This document shows positions 42,001-52,474 of a stretch of 54,725 nucleotides of DNA, piece after piece. This DNA comes from Mastigamoeba balamuthi (lineage: Eukaryota; Evosea; Mastigamoebida; Mastigamoebidae): contig CACRSC010000032.1 in the NCBI GenBank assembly GCA_902651635.1, forward strand, positions 220,912 through 275,636, read 5' to 3'. The translations under genes were made by a program, and so were the position numbers. The notes below the pieces were generated by a model. That model was not told the origin of the DNA. It worked only from the letters and a program-made list of their open reading frames with translations, and searched no databases. Positions within the stretch are counted from its first letter, which is position 1. Every line of letters starts with the position of its first letter.

Positions 42001-45000
42001 GCCCGGGAACGAGCACGTGCCGTGGGACGAGCAGTTGCAGTCGACGACCGAGTAGGTGTTGCGCACGTAGCCGCCGGGGCGCGTGAAGTGCACGTTGCCC
42101 GCGGCCAGGAACTTGTCCGCGTCGAGCTCGAGCGTGTACGTGGCGCCGAGCTGCAGCACCGCCTTGCTGAAGACCATCTTGAGCGCCGTGCCCCCCGACA
42201 GCAGCACGGCCGACGACGGCAGGTGCGCCTGCCCGCCCGCCGACGAGCGCAGCAGCGCGGCCCGCGAGGTCGTGAGGAACGAGAGCGCGTCGGGCGCGAT
42301 GTTGATGGGCGGGACGTTGAAGCGCGCGGTGAGCACGAGGTCGTCGCAGGGCTCGAGGCGGCTGAGCGTCGCGGGGTCGACGCCCGTGACGACGGGGGAC
42401 GTGGTGTCGGCGGTGGTGCTGACGCTGACGGTCATGCCGAAGTACTGGCACCAGGCGGCGCCGAGGCTCATGTTGTAGAGGCGCTTGCGGTCGAGGCTCT
42501 CCTCGAGGTTCAGCAGGTAGACGCCGGGCGCCACGCGCGAGGCCTCGAGCGCGTTCTCGAAGTTGAGCCGCGCGTTGCGGTTGTCCGTGCCGTCGCTGAC
42601 GCCCGTCGCGACGACGGCGCCCGTCGACTCGGTGACGAGCGTGAGCCGCAGGTCGTTGGTCAGGAAGTCGAACTGCGCCGACGCCAGCACGCGCGCCTCG
42701 GCCTGGATCGTCAGGCGCATGCTGTACTTGAAGCGCGACCACGTCGTGTGCGCCTCGACAAACTGCTGCGTCAGGACGAAGCGGTCCGACGACGTCTGGT
42801 AGTTGGTCGCCGCGGCCACGACGGCGCTCGCCGGCGGCACGCGCTCCGTCTCGGGCGGCAGCGTCGCGGGGCAGAGCAGCTCGGCGGCGACGGCCTCGCG
42901 CGTGGCGAGCTCGAACTCAAAGTGGTAGTAGTTGCAGGCCGCGGGGTCCTGGCGGAACGCGTAGACCTTGAGGTCGTACGTCTCGCGGGGCTCGAGGTAC
43001 CAGATGGCGCTCTCGTGGTCGCCCATGCCGAGGCTGCTGTAGACGAGGCTCGACGTGTCGTTGCGCGCGCGGTAGAGGTAGAAGTCGAGGTCGTTGGGCT
43101 TGGGCGCCAGCGCGAACACGCGCACGTAGCTCGGCCGCGGCGCCCGGAAGCGCACCCAGCGCGTCCTGTCGGCGCCCTGCGTGCTCAGGAAGAACCCCGT
43201 GCCGAACATGCGGATCGTGCCGTCGCTCCGCTGCGGGCCGCCGTAGGGCTTGCTGCCGCCGTCGGCCGTCCGCAGGTCCTCGGGCAGCGTCTGCACGCGC
43301 AGGCACTGGTCCTGCGTCGGCCGCGCGCTCAGGTCGACGAGGTACGAGAGGTCGTACTCGCCGCACTGGACCTCTGCCGGCACCGCGTCGCCCATCGTCG
43401 TCGCGATGTCGCGCAGCAGCAGGTCGTAGCGCCCCGCGGGCACGAACTCGTCGATCCACAGGCGGTTGTGGCCCGCAGACGAGAGCACCGTCACCGGCAC
43501 GTCGACGAGCCCGCCGCTGCTGGTCCCCACGAGCCGCAGCGGCAGCCCGGCGCTCCCGAACTCGAACTGCAGGTCGGCCTGGAAGCGCGCCTGCGACGGC
43601 ACCACAAACGAGATGGTCTTGTTGAGGCGCGCGGCCGGCGTCCGCGTGGAGCCGACGGACCAGCGGTAGCGCCCCTCGGCCGTCGCGTTGACGCGGCCGG
43701 GCGACGGCGGCGTGTCCGAGGCGCAGGCCTGCGTGACGTCGCTCATGCCGGCGTAGTAGGACGTGGGCGCGACGACCATCTGCAGCGGGTACGAGGGGCA
43801 CGTGGACGCGTCGGGCATGCCCGTGGCCGTGCCGTAGTACATAAAGGCCAGCGTGTACTGGCCCGGCTGCAGGACGCCGTACATCATCTCCTCGCTGACG
43901 CCGATGACGCGGTTGACCAGCGCCCCGGGCTGGGCCACGGTGCCGCGGCGCAGCCAGACGTCGACGTCGAGGTAGCTGATGGCGGGGATGTAGATGCGGT
44001 AGAGCGAGGCGGCCGTGACGGTGAACTCGGTGTCGTCCCTGCGCGCGGCGATGTTGGCCAGCACGCGCCGGAACACGTGGACGCGCTGCCCGCTCAGCGC
44101 GTGGATGCCCGCGGGCCCGTTGAGGCTGCGCGCCAGCGGCACCCCCGCGCACGTCGCGTAGAGCGCCGGGTCGACGGCCGCCGCCGCGCGCTCGACGCCG
44201 GCGACGAGGCGGAACTTGACGCAGGCGGCCGACAGCTCGCGCGGCAGCTCCGCGGGGTCCAGCACCTCGCTGACGCGCAGCGAGTACGTGCCGGGCTCCA
44301 GCGTCAGCGCCGAGAGCGCCGTCTCGCTGTAGTCGTAGGCGCCGTGCTGCGGGGCCAGCGACGTGCCGTCGGCGCTCTGCAGGCGCAGCGCGAGGTGCGT
44401 CGCCAGGAAGCTCGACGTGATGTACGCCCGGAACAGCGACCGCTCCCGCAGCGTGAAGTTGCCCACAAACTCCACCCCGCGCGTCACGCGCGGCGCGTAG
44501 AACGTGTCGTCGACGATCACGCGCCCCTCGGCGGGGTACGTCGCGGGGCTGCCCGCGCAAACGCCGCATCAACTGTCAGTGACTCAACGCAGGCAACACC
44601 ACAATTCCCGGAATTGCAGTGACTCAACGCAGGCAAACGGCCACACCCCCCACACTCTCCGCGCAAACGCCGCACCAACCGTCAGCGCTCCGGAGCGGGC
44701 GGAAACCCCGTGACTCAACGCAGGCAAACGGGCACCCCCCAAGCCCCTAACACGCTGGCAGCGGGCGTACAAGAGAGGGTTCGGCAGGAGCTTCGAGGAG
44801 GAGCACGAGGGGACCGCGGGCAGCGGCCAGGGCTCGACGGCGAGCTGCGGGTTGAAGGTGAAGCACGGGGGGTCGTCGGTGGTGACGGTCCAGTGGAAGA
44901 AGCGGAACTCAGCCGTGTAGTTGACGCCGGCGTCGAGCACGGCCACGATCGTCTCGTCGCCGTCGAAGGACAGCGAGTGGTCGATGCGCGTGTCGCCGCG

Positions 45001-47475
45001 CCAGAGGTGCACGTCGATGTCGAGGTGGTGCCGCGGCACAAAGAGGCGCAGCAGCGAGCGCACGCGGGGCGCCAGGGCCGTGTAGCTGGCCCACTTGGTG
45101 CCCACCTTGCGCGGCACGTTGAACTCGCCGGCCACGTGCACGCCGTCGCTGCCCCCAGCAGCTCGCCGGCGCCGAGGTCCGCGGGGAAGAGCCTCCGCGT
45201 GCACAGGCGGTCGGCGTCCGTGAGCGACGCGGCCTCGGCGAGGTCGATCTCGAGGCCGTAGAACGCGCAGGACGGGAACCCCGCGATGGCGCCGCCGCTG
45301 GCGGGCACCTGCGTGGCCGGCGTCAGCACGGCGAGCGTGTAGTTGACCCCGGGCCGCAGCGCCGTCACGATCGCGTGCGCGTCGCGCTCGTGCGCGGCGA
45401 AGACCGTCTTGGCGCCCGCGCGCAGGGCCAGCGTCATGTCGCCCAGCAGCGCGTTGGCCGTCACGCGCGCGACGAGCCGCGACTCGGCGCGGACGCTGAA
45501 GCGGACGCTCGAGACGGTGCGCTGGGCCCAGTTGCTCATGAGCTGCACGTAGCGCCCGCGCAGGCTCTGCGGCGCCCCCGTCGCCAGCGGCGAGAGGTCC
45601 GGCGCCGACTGCGCGGCCGACGCGCACTGCTCAAAGGCGCGCGGCTGCGGGCTCGCGAGGACCGCAGAGACCTCGAGCGAGAAGGTCTCGCAGAAGACGT
45701 AGGTCGTCGTGCCAAAGTACTTGATCTCGAGCGAGTACGTGCCGGCCTGCAGGGCCACGGCGATGCCGTCGGGCTGGCCGACGGTGCGGTACGAGTAGGC
45801 GACCGTCCGCCCGCCGCTGTCGACGAGCTTCAGGTCGATGTCGACGCGGTGCGCCGGCACGTAGGCGCGGAACAGCACCGGGCGCTCGACCGTCAGCGGC
45901 ACCGCGTGCGCCGTCGTCTTGAGGTCCATCAGCACGTCGCGCTTGTAGTAGAACGGCGTCGCCGGCGTCGTCGTCGCGGTCGCGCCCAGCGTCAGGCCCT
46001 CGGGGAACGGCACGCCGCGCACGCACGTCAGCAAGTCCTCGCGCGTGCGCAGCGGGACCATGTCGACGTCGAGCGAGAAGGGGACGCAGGCGGCGACGGC
46101 CTGGTCCGACTGGCCGGCGGGCTGGTAGAGCCACAGCGCGTAGTCGCCCGGCGGTATCATCACCTTGACCTGCTCGGCGTTCTTGTGCGGGTGCACGCCC
46201 AGCGTGCAGTTGCCCGCCGCCACGCACGCGGCCAGAGCCGACGGCGCCCGCGAGCCCGACGGCGAGTTCCACGCCAGGACCAGGCCCAGGTATCTGCCAA
46301 AAGATATTTTCCCCCGCTCGCGTCAGAGATATTTTCGTCCCTGGAATTGCCGGCTGTTGCCCGTCTGGGGCACAGCGGGCGTTGCGGAAATCTTTGAATC
46401 ACGGGAAATCTCGAGGGGAAATGCGCGTCAATGACGGCAGAAATAAGCCCCGGGGGAGGTCTGAAGAGGCAGCAGCGCACCCGCCGGTGGGGAAGTGGAA
46501 GCCCAGCTTGGCGTCGAGCTCGTAGGCGCGCACGGCGGTCTCGCCCGAGGGCGCGGGGACGGTGAAGTACCACGCCTTGAAGAACTTGGTGTCGCTGGTG
46601 GCCCTGACGTTGAAAGTCGCATCGCCGGCCGACGCCGACGTGTAGTGCACCTCGGACCCCGTGCGCAGCGGCGTGAAGTCGGGCGCGGGGTACTGCTCGG
46701 CCGAGGGGCACGGCGCGTCGCGCGAGCGGGCGTCCTGCCGCGAGCGCGGGACCAGCGACCCCTCGAGCGAGACGCGCGTGCAGGTCGTCGCGGAGCTCGA
46801 GACGTAGGTGAAGGCCAGGCGCAGCTTGTAGGTGCCCTGCTGCAGCGTGCCGGCCAGCTGCCTGTCGGGGTTGGCCGTGTCGGCCCTCTGTATGGGGAAC
46901 CGGGAAGCGTGAGAGAAAAGCGGGAAACAGCCATGACTCAACGCAGGGCAAAACGGGGAAACAACGCCCAAGGCCGAGTGCGGAGTGGGCGGTGGGGGGA
47001 TAGCGCGGGCGCCCACCATTATGATGTTGCCGTTGTGGTCGAGCACCGTCGCGTCGACGCCCGTGGACTTGGGGAACACATCACCGACGTGGAACCTGCG
47101 CGCGGCGTGGGGTGGTGGTGGTGGCGCCGGCGGCGTGAAGTGAGCCGATGGGGTGGGAGGGAGCACACACAACAAAAAAAGCCACATCAACAGCGCCCCC
47201 AATCCCTTTGTTGTGGGGATCCCCAGGGCTGGGAGGGCTGGGAGAGGGGGCGCGCACCGGGCGAGGGTGTGCTCGGCGAGGACGAAGGAGATGTCGTGGG
47301 TGCGGCGCGTGAAGTCGATGTAGAAGGCGCCCTGGAAGTGCGTCTCGCCCTTGAAGCCGAGGTAGGCCAGCGTCCCCAGGTCCCGCGGCGCCGCCTCGTA
47401 GGGGCACGCGTCCGTGGCCCGCGCGCAGCCCAGCAGCAGCGGCGAGAGCAGCAGCAGCAGCGGCAGTAGGCGCAT
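36017..47475 (-). CDS. Giant modular type I membrane protein with EGF-like repeats
   Basis: Six exons on the minus strand: 47475-47258, 47095-47017, 46887-46481, 46293-44771, 44548-38548, 38473-36017. Donors are GTGCGC, GTGGGC, GTGCGC, GTACGC, GTGCGT. Adding one base to the C run at 45152-45156 makes all phases close, giving about 3561 residues. It opens with a signal peptide (MRLLPLLLLLSPLLLGC). The ectodomain repeats a beta-sandwich-like module with a hallmark FRAY(V/I)-x2-(H/N)-x-(V/D)-D-(V/I)-D-L, for example VLFRAYVPAHRVDIDLKLVD and SVFRAYIEPHRVDVDLWLYE, followed by a PG-x-Y-x-L strand; this recalls bacterial pre-peptidase C-terminal (PPC) domains. Two cysteine-rich EGF-like clusters occur, one mid-protein and one before the transmembrane helix (AVAVAVTLVFVLAALAAAAA). 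The cytosolic tail of about 100 residues is acidic. Adhesion, prey recognition or a surface coat are possible roles; none is shown. Confidence 0.85.
44549..44770 (-). repeat. Intron with internal tandem duplications and TGACTCA motifs
   Basis: The intron between exons 4 and 5 of the giant gene holds three copies of TGACTCAACGCAGGCAA (plus-strand starts 44580, 44620, 44711). It also holds two copies of a CGCGCAAACGCCGCA block, one of which includes the acceptor region. A fourth TGACTCAACGCAGG copy lies in the upstream intron at 46934. The rest of the intron is not similar to coding sequence. Confidence 0.7.
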
Positions 47476-47801
47476 ACGTGTCGTGTCGCGTCGCGTCGTT
47501 GCGGAGATGCGACAAGAGAGATTGTTTCCCTCCCGACCGACCGGCGAGGAGTCGGAGGCGAGAATGCGATGTGACAAGCGAAAGAGAAGCGGCGGAAGAT
47601 ACGCCGAGAACACACACACGGCTGGGAGAGGTGCGGTGTGAGCGCGTGAGCGCGTGTGTGGGCGTGTGGGGAGGAATAGAGAAATGCTAGATATGTCGGC
47701 AGGCTCGAGGGACCACACCCACACCCCACACCTAAAATAGACCGCACGATCTACGTAATCAGCCCGAAATCTCGCTAGCAGCGTTGGAGACCCCTCATCG
47801 C
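47476..47801 (-). promoter_or_regulatory. Upstream region of the giant surface-protein gene
   Basis: On the minus strand CTATTTTAGG (near 47730-47740) is the only A/T box in GC-rich surroundings and lies about 260 bp before the ATG at 47475. It could serve as a TATA-like or MADS-type element. No other gene is present. Confidence 0.35.
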
Positions 47802-48390
47802 TAAAATAACGGCCAAGTCGCACCTGCTTGGAACCCGAACATCGGTGCAGCTACTGGTCCCTTTCCTCCGCTCTCTGTCACTGCAACAAAGGCACCACAG
47901 AAGGCCCAACTCCGAAACCTGCCACCATAACACCAAATTCACACCCACAATAAACCCACTTACTCACCCGATTTCTGGCAAGTCAGAAAATGAAAAGAGG
48001 TCCAAAATTGCATTTTTATTTACTAATGGGTCTCCTGTAGAGGTATTATGACTGAGCTATTTGGAGTTTCACCACAGTATCCCGGGATGATAGAAATATC
48101 TCATTACCCCTCGGCCTGTTTTTTTTGCAGACATTGGATTTCCCGCGAGAGTCTTTTTTCTCCCCCGATGGATNGCGAAAATAACGGCCGAATCGCACTT
48201 GCCTGGAACCCGAACCTTAGTGCAGCTACTGGTCCCTTTCCCTTCCGCTTTCTGTCACTCTCGCAAGGCATCACCGAAGGCCCAACTCCGAAACCTGCCA
48301 CCATAACCCCAAATTCACACCCCCAATCTCTCACCCGATTTTTGGTAAGTCAGAAAATGAAAAGAGTTACAAAATTGCAAAAAAAATGGG
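47802..48390. repeat. Imperfect direct repeat, about 215 bp, two copies
   Basis: Copy 1 (47802-48030) begins TAAAATAACGGCCAAGTCGC and copy 2 (48177-48390) begins GAAAATAACGGCCGAATCGC. Shared segments include GCAGCTACTGGTCCCTTTCC, AAGGCCCAACTCCGAAACCT and AAGTCAGAAAATGAAAAGAG. Copy 2 lies inside an inverted-repeat-bounded element; copy 1 lies just outside. An ambiguous base N is at 48174. Confidence 0.75.
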
Positions 48391-48471
48391 TGCCCAGTCA
48401 GAGGGCCGAGGGGTAACGAGATTTTTCTATCATCCCGTAATACTGTGGTGATACTACAATAGCCCAGTCAT
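48048..48471. mobile_element. MITE-like element with about 70-bp terminal inverted repeats
   Basis: The left end (48048-48116: ATGACTGAGCTATTTGGAGT, TCACCACAGTAT, GGGATGATAGAAA, TTACCCCTCGGCC) is matched in reverse complement by the right end (48404-48471). The 424-bp element has no coding capacity and encloses the second copy of the 215-bp repeat. Target-site duplications are not obvious. It is probably a non-autonomous DNA transposon; an assembly-made fold-back is the alternative, given the N at 48174. Confidence 0.55.
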
Positions 48472-49914
48472 CCGGATATGTGGCTTTTGTACTACAACCG
48501 ACACAAACCCTGCATACCTTATGAATCATGATATCTGAGCTCTCTCTTCCCTCTTCAATCCAAGAAAGCAGGTGACTGCAAAAGTAGCATCTCTAAGTCA
48601 CCTTCAGTTGTGTGCTAAGACCAGTTTGAGAGCATGGTGCAGATCTTGTAGATGTTGTGGCTGATTGTCTTCAGATCAATATTGGTGTGAAATGACGCCA
48701 TACTCTGCTTGATTTGGAAGCACAGATTAGGATTCGGATTTTCAGTTGTTTTTCAGTGTGTTATCGATGCACAGTTAGTTATGCCTGATCTCTGAGTATA
48801 TCATGCCTCCTTTCTTTGTGGGCCAGTACATGCACTGCTGTGTGTCTGTTAATGTTGAAGAAATAATCTTCATGAAGTCATTTCTGTTGCTCTGAGTCAT
48901 TGGATTGCATGTGACATATTCGACACCCTGTTCTAAGAGCCTGCAGAGACTCCAATAATGCCTTGGAGCTCTCTTGTCTCACTATGGGTGAAAAAGGGAA
49001 CTGACAATTTATTTGTTCTTTCTGTAATACCAAACACTCAAATCACTCACCTCACATGTAACTGACTTTTGCTTAGCATAGTACTGTTTGGCTGATCTGA
49101 GACCAGCCAGCACTACATACAGTGGGGAATAACATAAATTTGGGAGGAACTATTCCATGAAAACGAGCAGAACAACTCTGTTGGCCAGGCATCTCTGTTG
49201 TTCTTCTGCTGGTACTCACATGGCCGTGCTGTCACAGATGTGGTTGATATGACACGAAGTGGAGTGGAGGCAGTGAAGGCATGTAGGGGCCGAGGGCAGG
49301 GGCCCACAGGGCCCACTGAGGGCAGCACACCTGCACTGGGGGACCCACTGGCCTCTTCCACCAGAAGGCGCTGCCCTGGGCCAGGGCCCCTCAGCTCTTA
49401 CACGTACAGGAGTAGTGGGGGGCAATGGGAGCAGAGTGCACCAGTGCAGGCCAGTGTGCTTCTCAGTTGCCCTCTGCCCCCCACCACTCCTGCTCTTGCA
49501 AAGTGGCACACCAGCATGTTGTTGTACCCAGCAATGAAGGCTTTGTGGGCCCTTGGCAGTCACAAATATGACCATAACACACCATTCCCAGGGCAGACTG
49601 CAGGTGTGCCCCACGGCACCCCACTTGCCACATTACCATGTGTGACAATGTGATGGCCCTGAGGGCCACGGCCCACCACAGCATCACTGCCTGCCTCAAG
49701 ACAGCTGAGGAATGTTGGGCATCAGCACCAGTGGAAGGTGAGACAGTTGCAGGGCACTGAGTTGGAAGAAGCCTCCTGATGGCTGATCCTGGGGTGTCAT
49801 ACTTGCTTGTCATGAATGGAGCTGACATGCAGAGAGGGCATAATGAATCAACGTTAATCACAGCATACACTTCATGGGCTGTTGGTATTCTCTCACCAAC
49901 ACACTTGGTTGGAA
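48472..49914. other. Non-coding region, AT-rich then CA/TG-rich
   Basis: From 48472 to about 49190 the DNA is AT-rich with no sustained frames. From 49200 to 49860 it is richer in GC but poor in CpG, with frames on both strands that show no family features. The final 50 bp before 49915 recur at 53418-53468. Confidence 0.45.
49866..49914 (+). repeat. MADP-copy 5' flank, repeated at 53418-53468
   Basis: TTCATGGGCTGTTGGTATTC and TCTCACCAACACACTTGG just before the relic start codon recur at 53427-53462 as TTCATGGGCTGTTGGTGTTC and TCTCACCAACACGCTTGG. The second site has no MADP coding sequence after it. Confidence 0.7.
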
Positions 49915-50588
49915 ATGGCAGACCTCTGGTGCAAGTGGAGGAGCAACACCGTGGCAGTGATGAGTGGCCAGCACATGCGCCTGGGGTCCCAGAGCCCCCT
50001 GGCCCTCATGGACGGCCACGTGCTGCACTCTGTCTGCGTTCTTGCCAGGCACCATCCACTTGAGGGCATGGAGCCCCAGTGAAGCGACTACTCCATCGTG
50101 CCTCTGGTGTTCCAGGTCACCTGGAGCTCCCTCCTCTCGTGCAAGTGGTCGATCATGCTCTACATGTGCTGTGTTGACAAGCTCGTCTACAAGGATACCC
50201 ACCTGAAGCTCCTCGATTACGTCTTGGTGCTCCACAAGCAGCTGATGCTCTTCCTGCACCATGTCGCAAAAGCTCTGCTAGCCGTGGCCTGCGAGACCCT
50301 CGGCTACAGCAGCCTGCAGCATGCCATCGCAGAGGCCACTGCCATGTGGGTGCACCTGGGCAGAGTCACACACCCCATCCACTGCTTCCTGGTGAGCACA
50401 GAGAAGACACACTCTCCTTACAGCAGTGGGTCCTCCAGATGTGCTTCTCGGAACTGAAAGGCATGAGCCCATCGATGTGATGGGACGAAGACCTCAGAGC
50501 TGCTCTACAGGATATCTGGGAGCACGAGTTCAGGGCCCCCTTGGCTGCAGAAGCGGGCACCGCCAGCACTGAGCAGCACGTTGCGTGA
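49915..50588 (+). pseudogene. MADP-family copy G, inactivated by stop codons
   Basis: Starts MADLWCKWRSNTVAVMSGQH and follows copy F closely, but the conserved Trp after LEGMEPQ is a TGA (50080-50082), and in exon 2 a conserved CGA-type codon is TGA (…SPSM* before WDEDLRAALQ). The 32-nt intron (GTGAGC to TTACAG) survives and exon 2 still reads DLRAALQDIWEHEFRAPLAA to a TGA at 50586. Both premature stops are G-to-A or C-to-T changes. Its 3' flank matches that of copy F. Confidence 0.85.
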
Positions 50589-50984
50589 CAGATGACCAGC
50601 TGTCACAGCTCAGCCCATACAGTGTGATGGCCACAGGTCACTGCGCCATGCAAATAGAGCGGGCTATCAAGGAGGTCTCCCGTGTGCCCTACTGGTGTGA
50701 TGTTAGGGAGATCTCCACCTCTCCTGCCCTATCTGTCCAACTTATCACAGTTACCTCACTCAAGCAATCTGAACAGGACGTTGGCACTTCGCTCTATGCT
50801 GTCTGCCTGCCTACACATTCTGCTGGGCATTTGGGCATCGGCCCGAGAGACCAGGGAGACCAAGCTCAGCTCCACCACTCGCCAATCAATGCAAAACAAT
50901 CTTATGTTGTGATGATCCATGCCGACGTCTACTGTGCTCACCCTTCAGTGGGCTACACAGGGCCGTAGTGCCTACTCTGCCACG

Positions 50985-52120
50985 ATCTCGCTGCCCTCTG
51001 CTGGTGGCTGCAGGCCCGGAGCTCACTGCGCCTGCAGCCCCGGGGTCACCGCGGCCGAGCACGGTGACGCCATTGACGGTGTCTCGAGGCCCTAGGCAAG
51101 GGCAGCTCCTGCTGCGGAGCCCTGAACTCAAAGTGCAGCGACCACATGGCCTGCTCCTCGCTGTGCGAGATAGTCGCGCAGCGACCCACCTGGCATGTAT
51201 TCGCAGACGACAAACGTCTCGCAGTGCCCATGAGCATGAGGAGGTTGGGGTGGTGCAGCTTGTGCAGCAGCCCGATCTCTGCCTTGATGACTGCCAGGTC
51301 TGCGCACGACACCTCCTTCTTGGTGATGGCGTGGATGGCGATGGCGGTGCCATGCCAGTCACCAACGTGGAGCGCCCCGAAGCGGCCCTAGCCCACACAC
51401 TCGTTGATCTCGAGGTCGGGCCGCATGATGTTGAGGAACGACAGCACGTGCTGCGACCGCATGTAGACCACCGCCAGCAGCGCCACGACCAGCATGGCGG
51501 CCACTCTGAGGCCCACCGCGAGGCTGACAATGAGCTTCATTGCTGTCGCCCTTCTCGGTGCCGAGTAGTCAGTGGGGTCGAAGTCGGCGCCGCAGCACTG
51601 CAGCGGCAGCGGGGGCACGAGAGGCACGTAGGAGAAGGTGCCGTCGCGCCAGGCCGTGACGAAGACACTGTCGAGGCCCTGGTTGCAGCAGCGGGTGCCG
51701 GAGCCGCGCTCACACTTGTAGGCAAAGGGCCCGACAGGTCGATGTGGACCTCAGAGCAGAGCACCTTGGTCTTGTTCCAACTCCTCGCATCGGCCTCGTG
51801 CAGCGTCGCCAGGAACTGCGCAGCTGCCATCGACTGCCCTGTGAACACGAACGCTTCGGCTGACAGCACAGGAACAGCGATTGACTCATTGACAATGCCA
51901 CCCAACGACTACATGAAAACGTTGATCACCTCGGCCCTTGGCCTGTTGGCGTTGATCCTCTTGGCCGCCCGCTCGACGGCATCGTGGAACTCGCGGTCGG
52001 CGTCGGTGTGCTCATAGACAACGGCGATGACGCACACGGGAGAGGCGGAGGCGCTGAGGACGAACTGGACGGCGACGTCCATCTCCTGGAGGGCCAGGGG
52101 GACGAGGTTGATGACCTCGC
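50985..52120 (-). pseudogene. Decayed inverted copy of the receptor pseudokinase 3' half
   Basis: On the minus strand it runs from EVINLVPLALQEMDVAVQFV (parent near 30028), through NESIAVPVLSAEAFVFTGQS, the membrane segment LIVSLAVGLRVAAMLVVALL and LNIMRPDLEINECVG, to ADLAVIKAEIGLLHKLHHPN. A deletion of about 330 bp removes the end of the ectodomain and one of about 720 bp removes most of the kinase domain, joining GGSLRDYL to SHSEEQA at a shared TCGC. Frameshifts and stops occur throughout. It converges on MADP copy G just as the parent converges on copy F. Confidence 0.88.
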
Positions 52121-52474
52121 CGACGTGAACCACATGTGGTTTGTCCCGGAGCCCGCGAGGTTCACGCAGTCGGGTAACGAGCACAGCATCTGGGCAGCGG
52201 CCTACGAGGCAGGCCGACGGCAAGCACTTCCCCATGTCATGGGTGCTTGATGACTGGAGCTTACCGGGCATCGATGTCACAGTCTACTACCTCGCAGACT
52301 GAGGCCCCTGCGGTTGACGCCCTCTCCTCTCTCTGTGCGAGACAGACAAGAACCACGTTACTGCATCAGTTGCTTGACCTCTGCGGGACACCAATCCTGT
52401 GATCTCTCTCTCTCTTCCTCCCTCTTGAGCGCATGCAGCAGCGGCACGCAGCTGGTCAAGTAGGCACAGTCAGT

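Noticed and set aside
38509-44622. A 2037-codon open frame on the plus strand opposite the giant gene
   Set aside because: It is an antisense shadow in GC-rich DNA: arginine/alanine-rich and without domains, while the minus strand carries repeated modules, EGF-like cysteines and clean splice phases.
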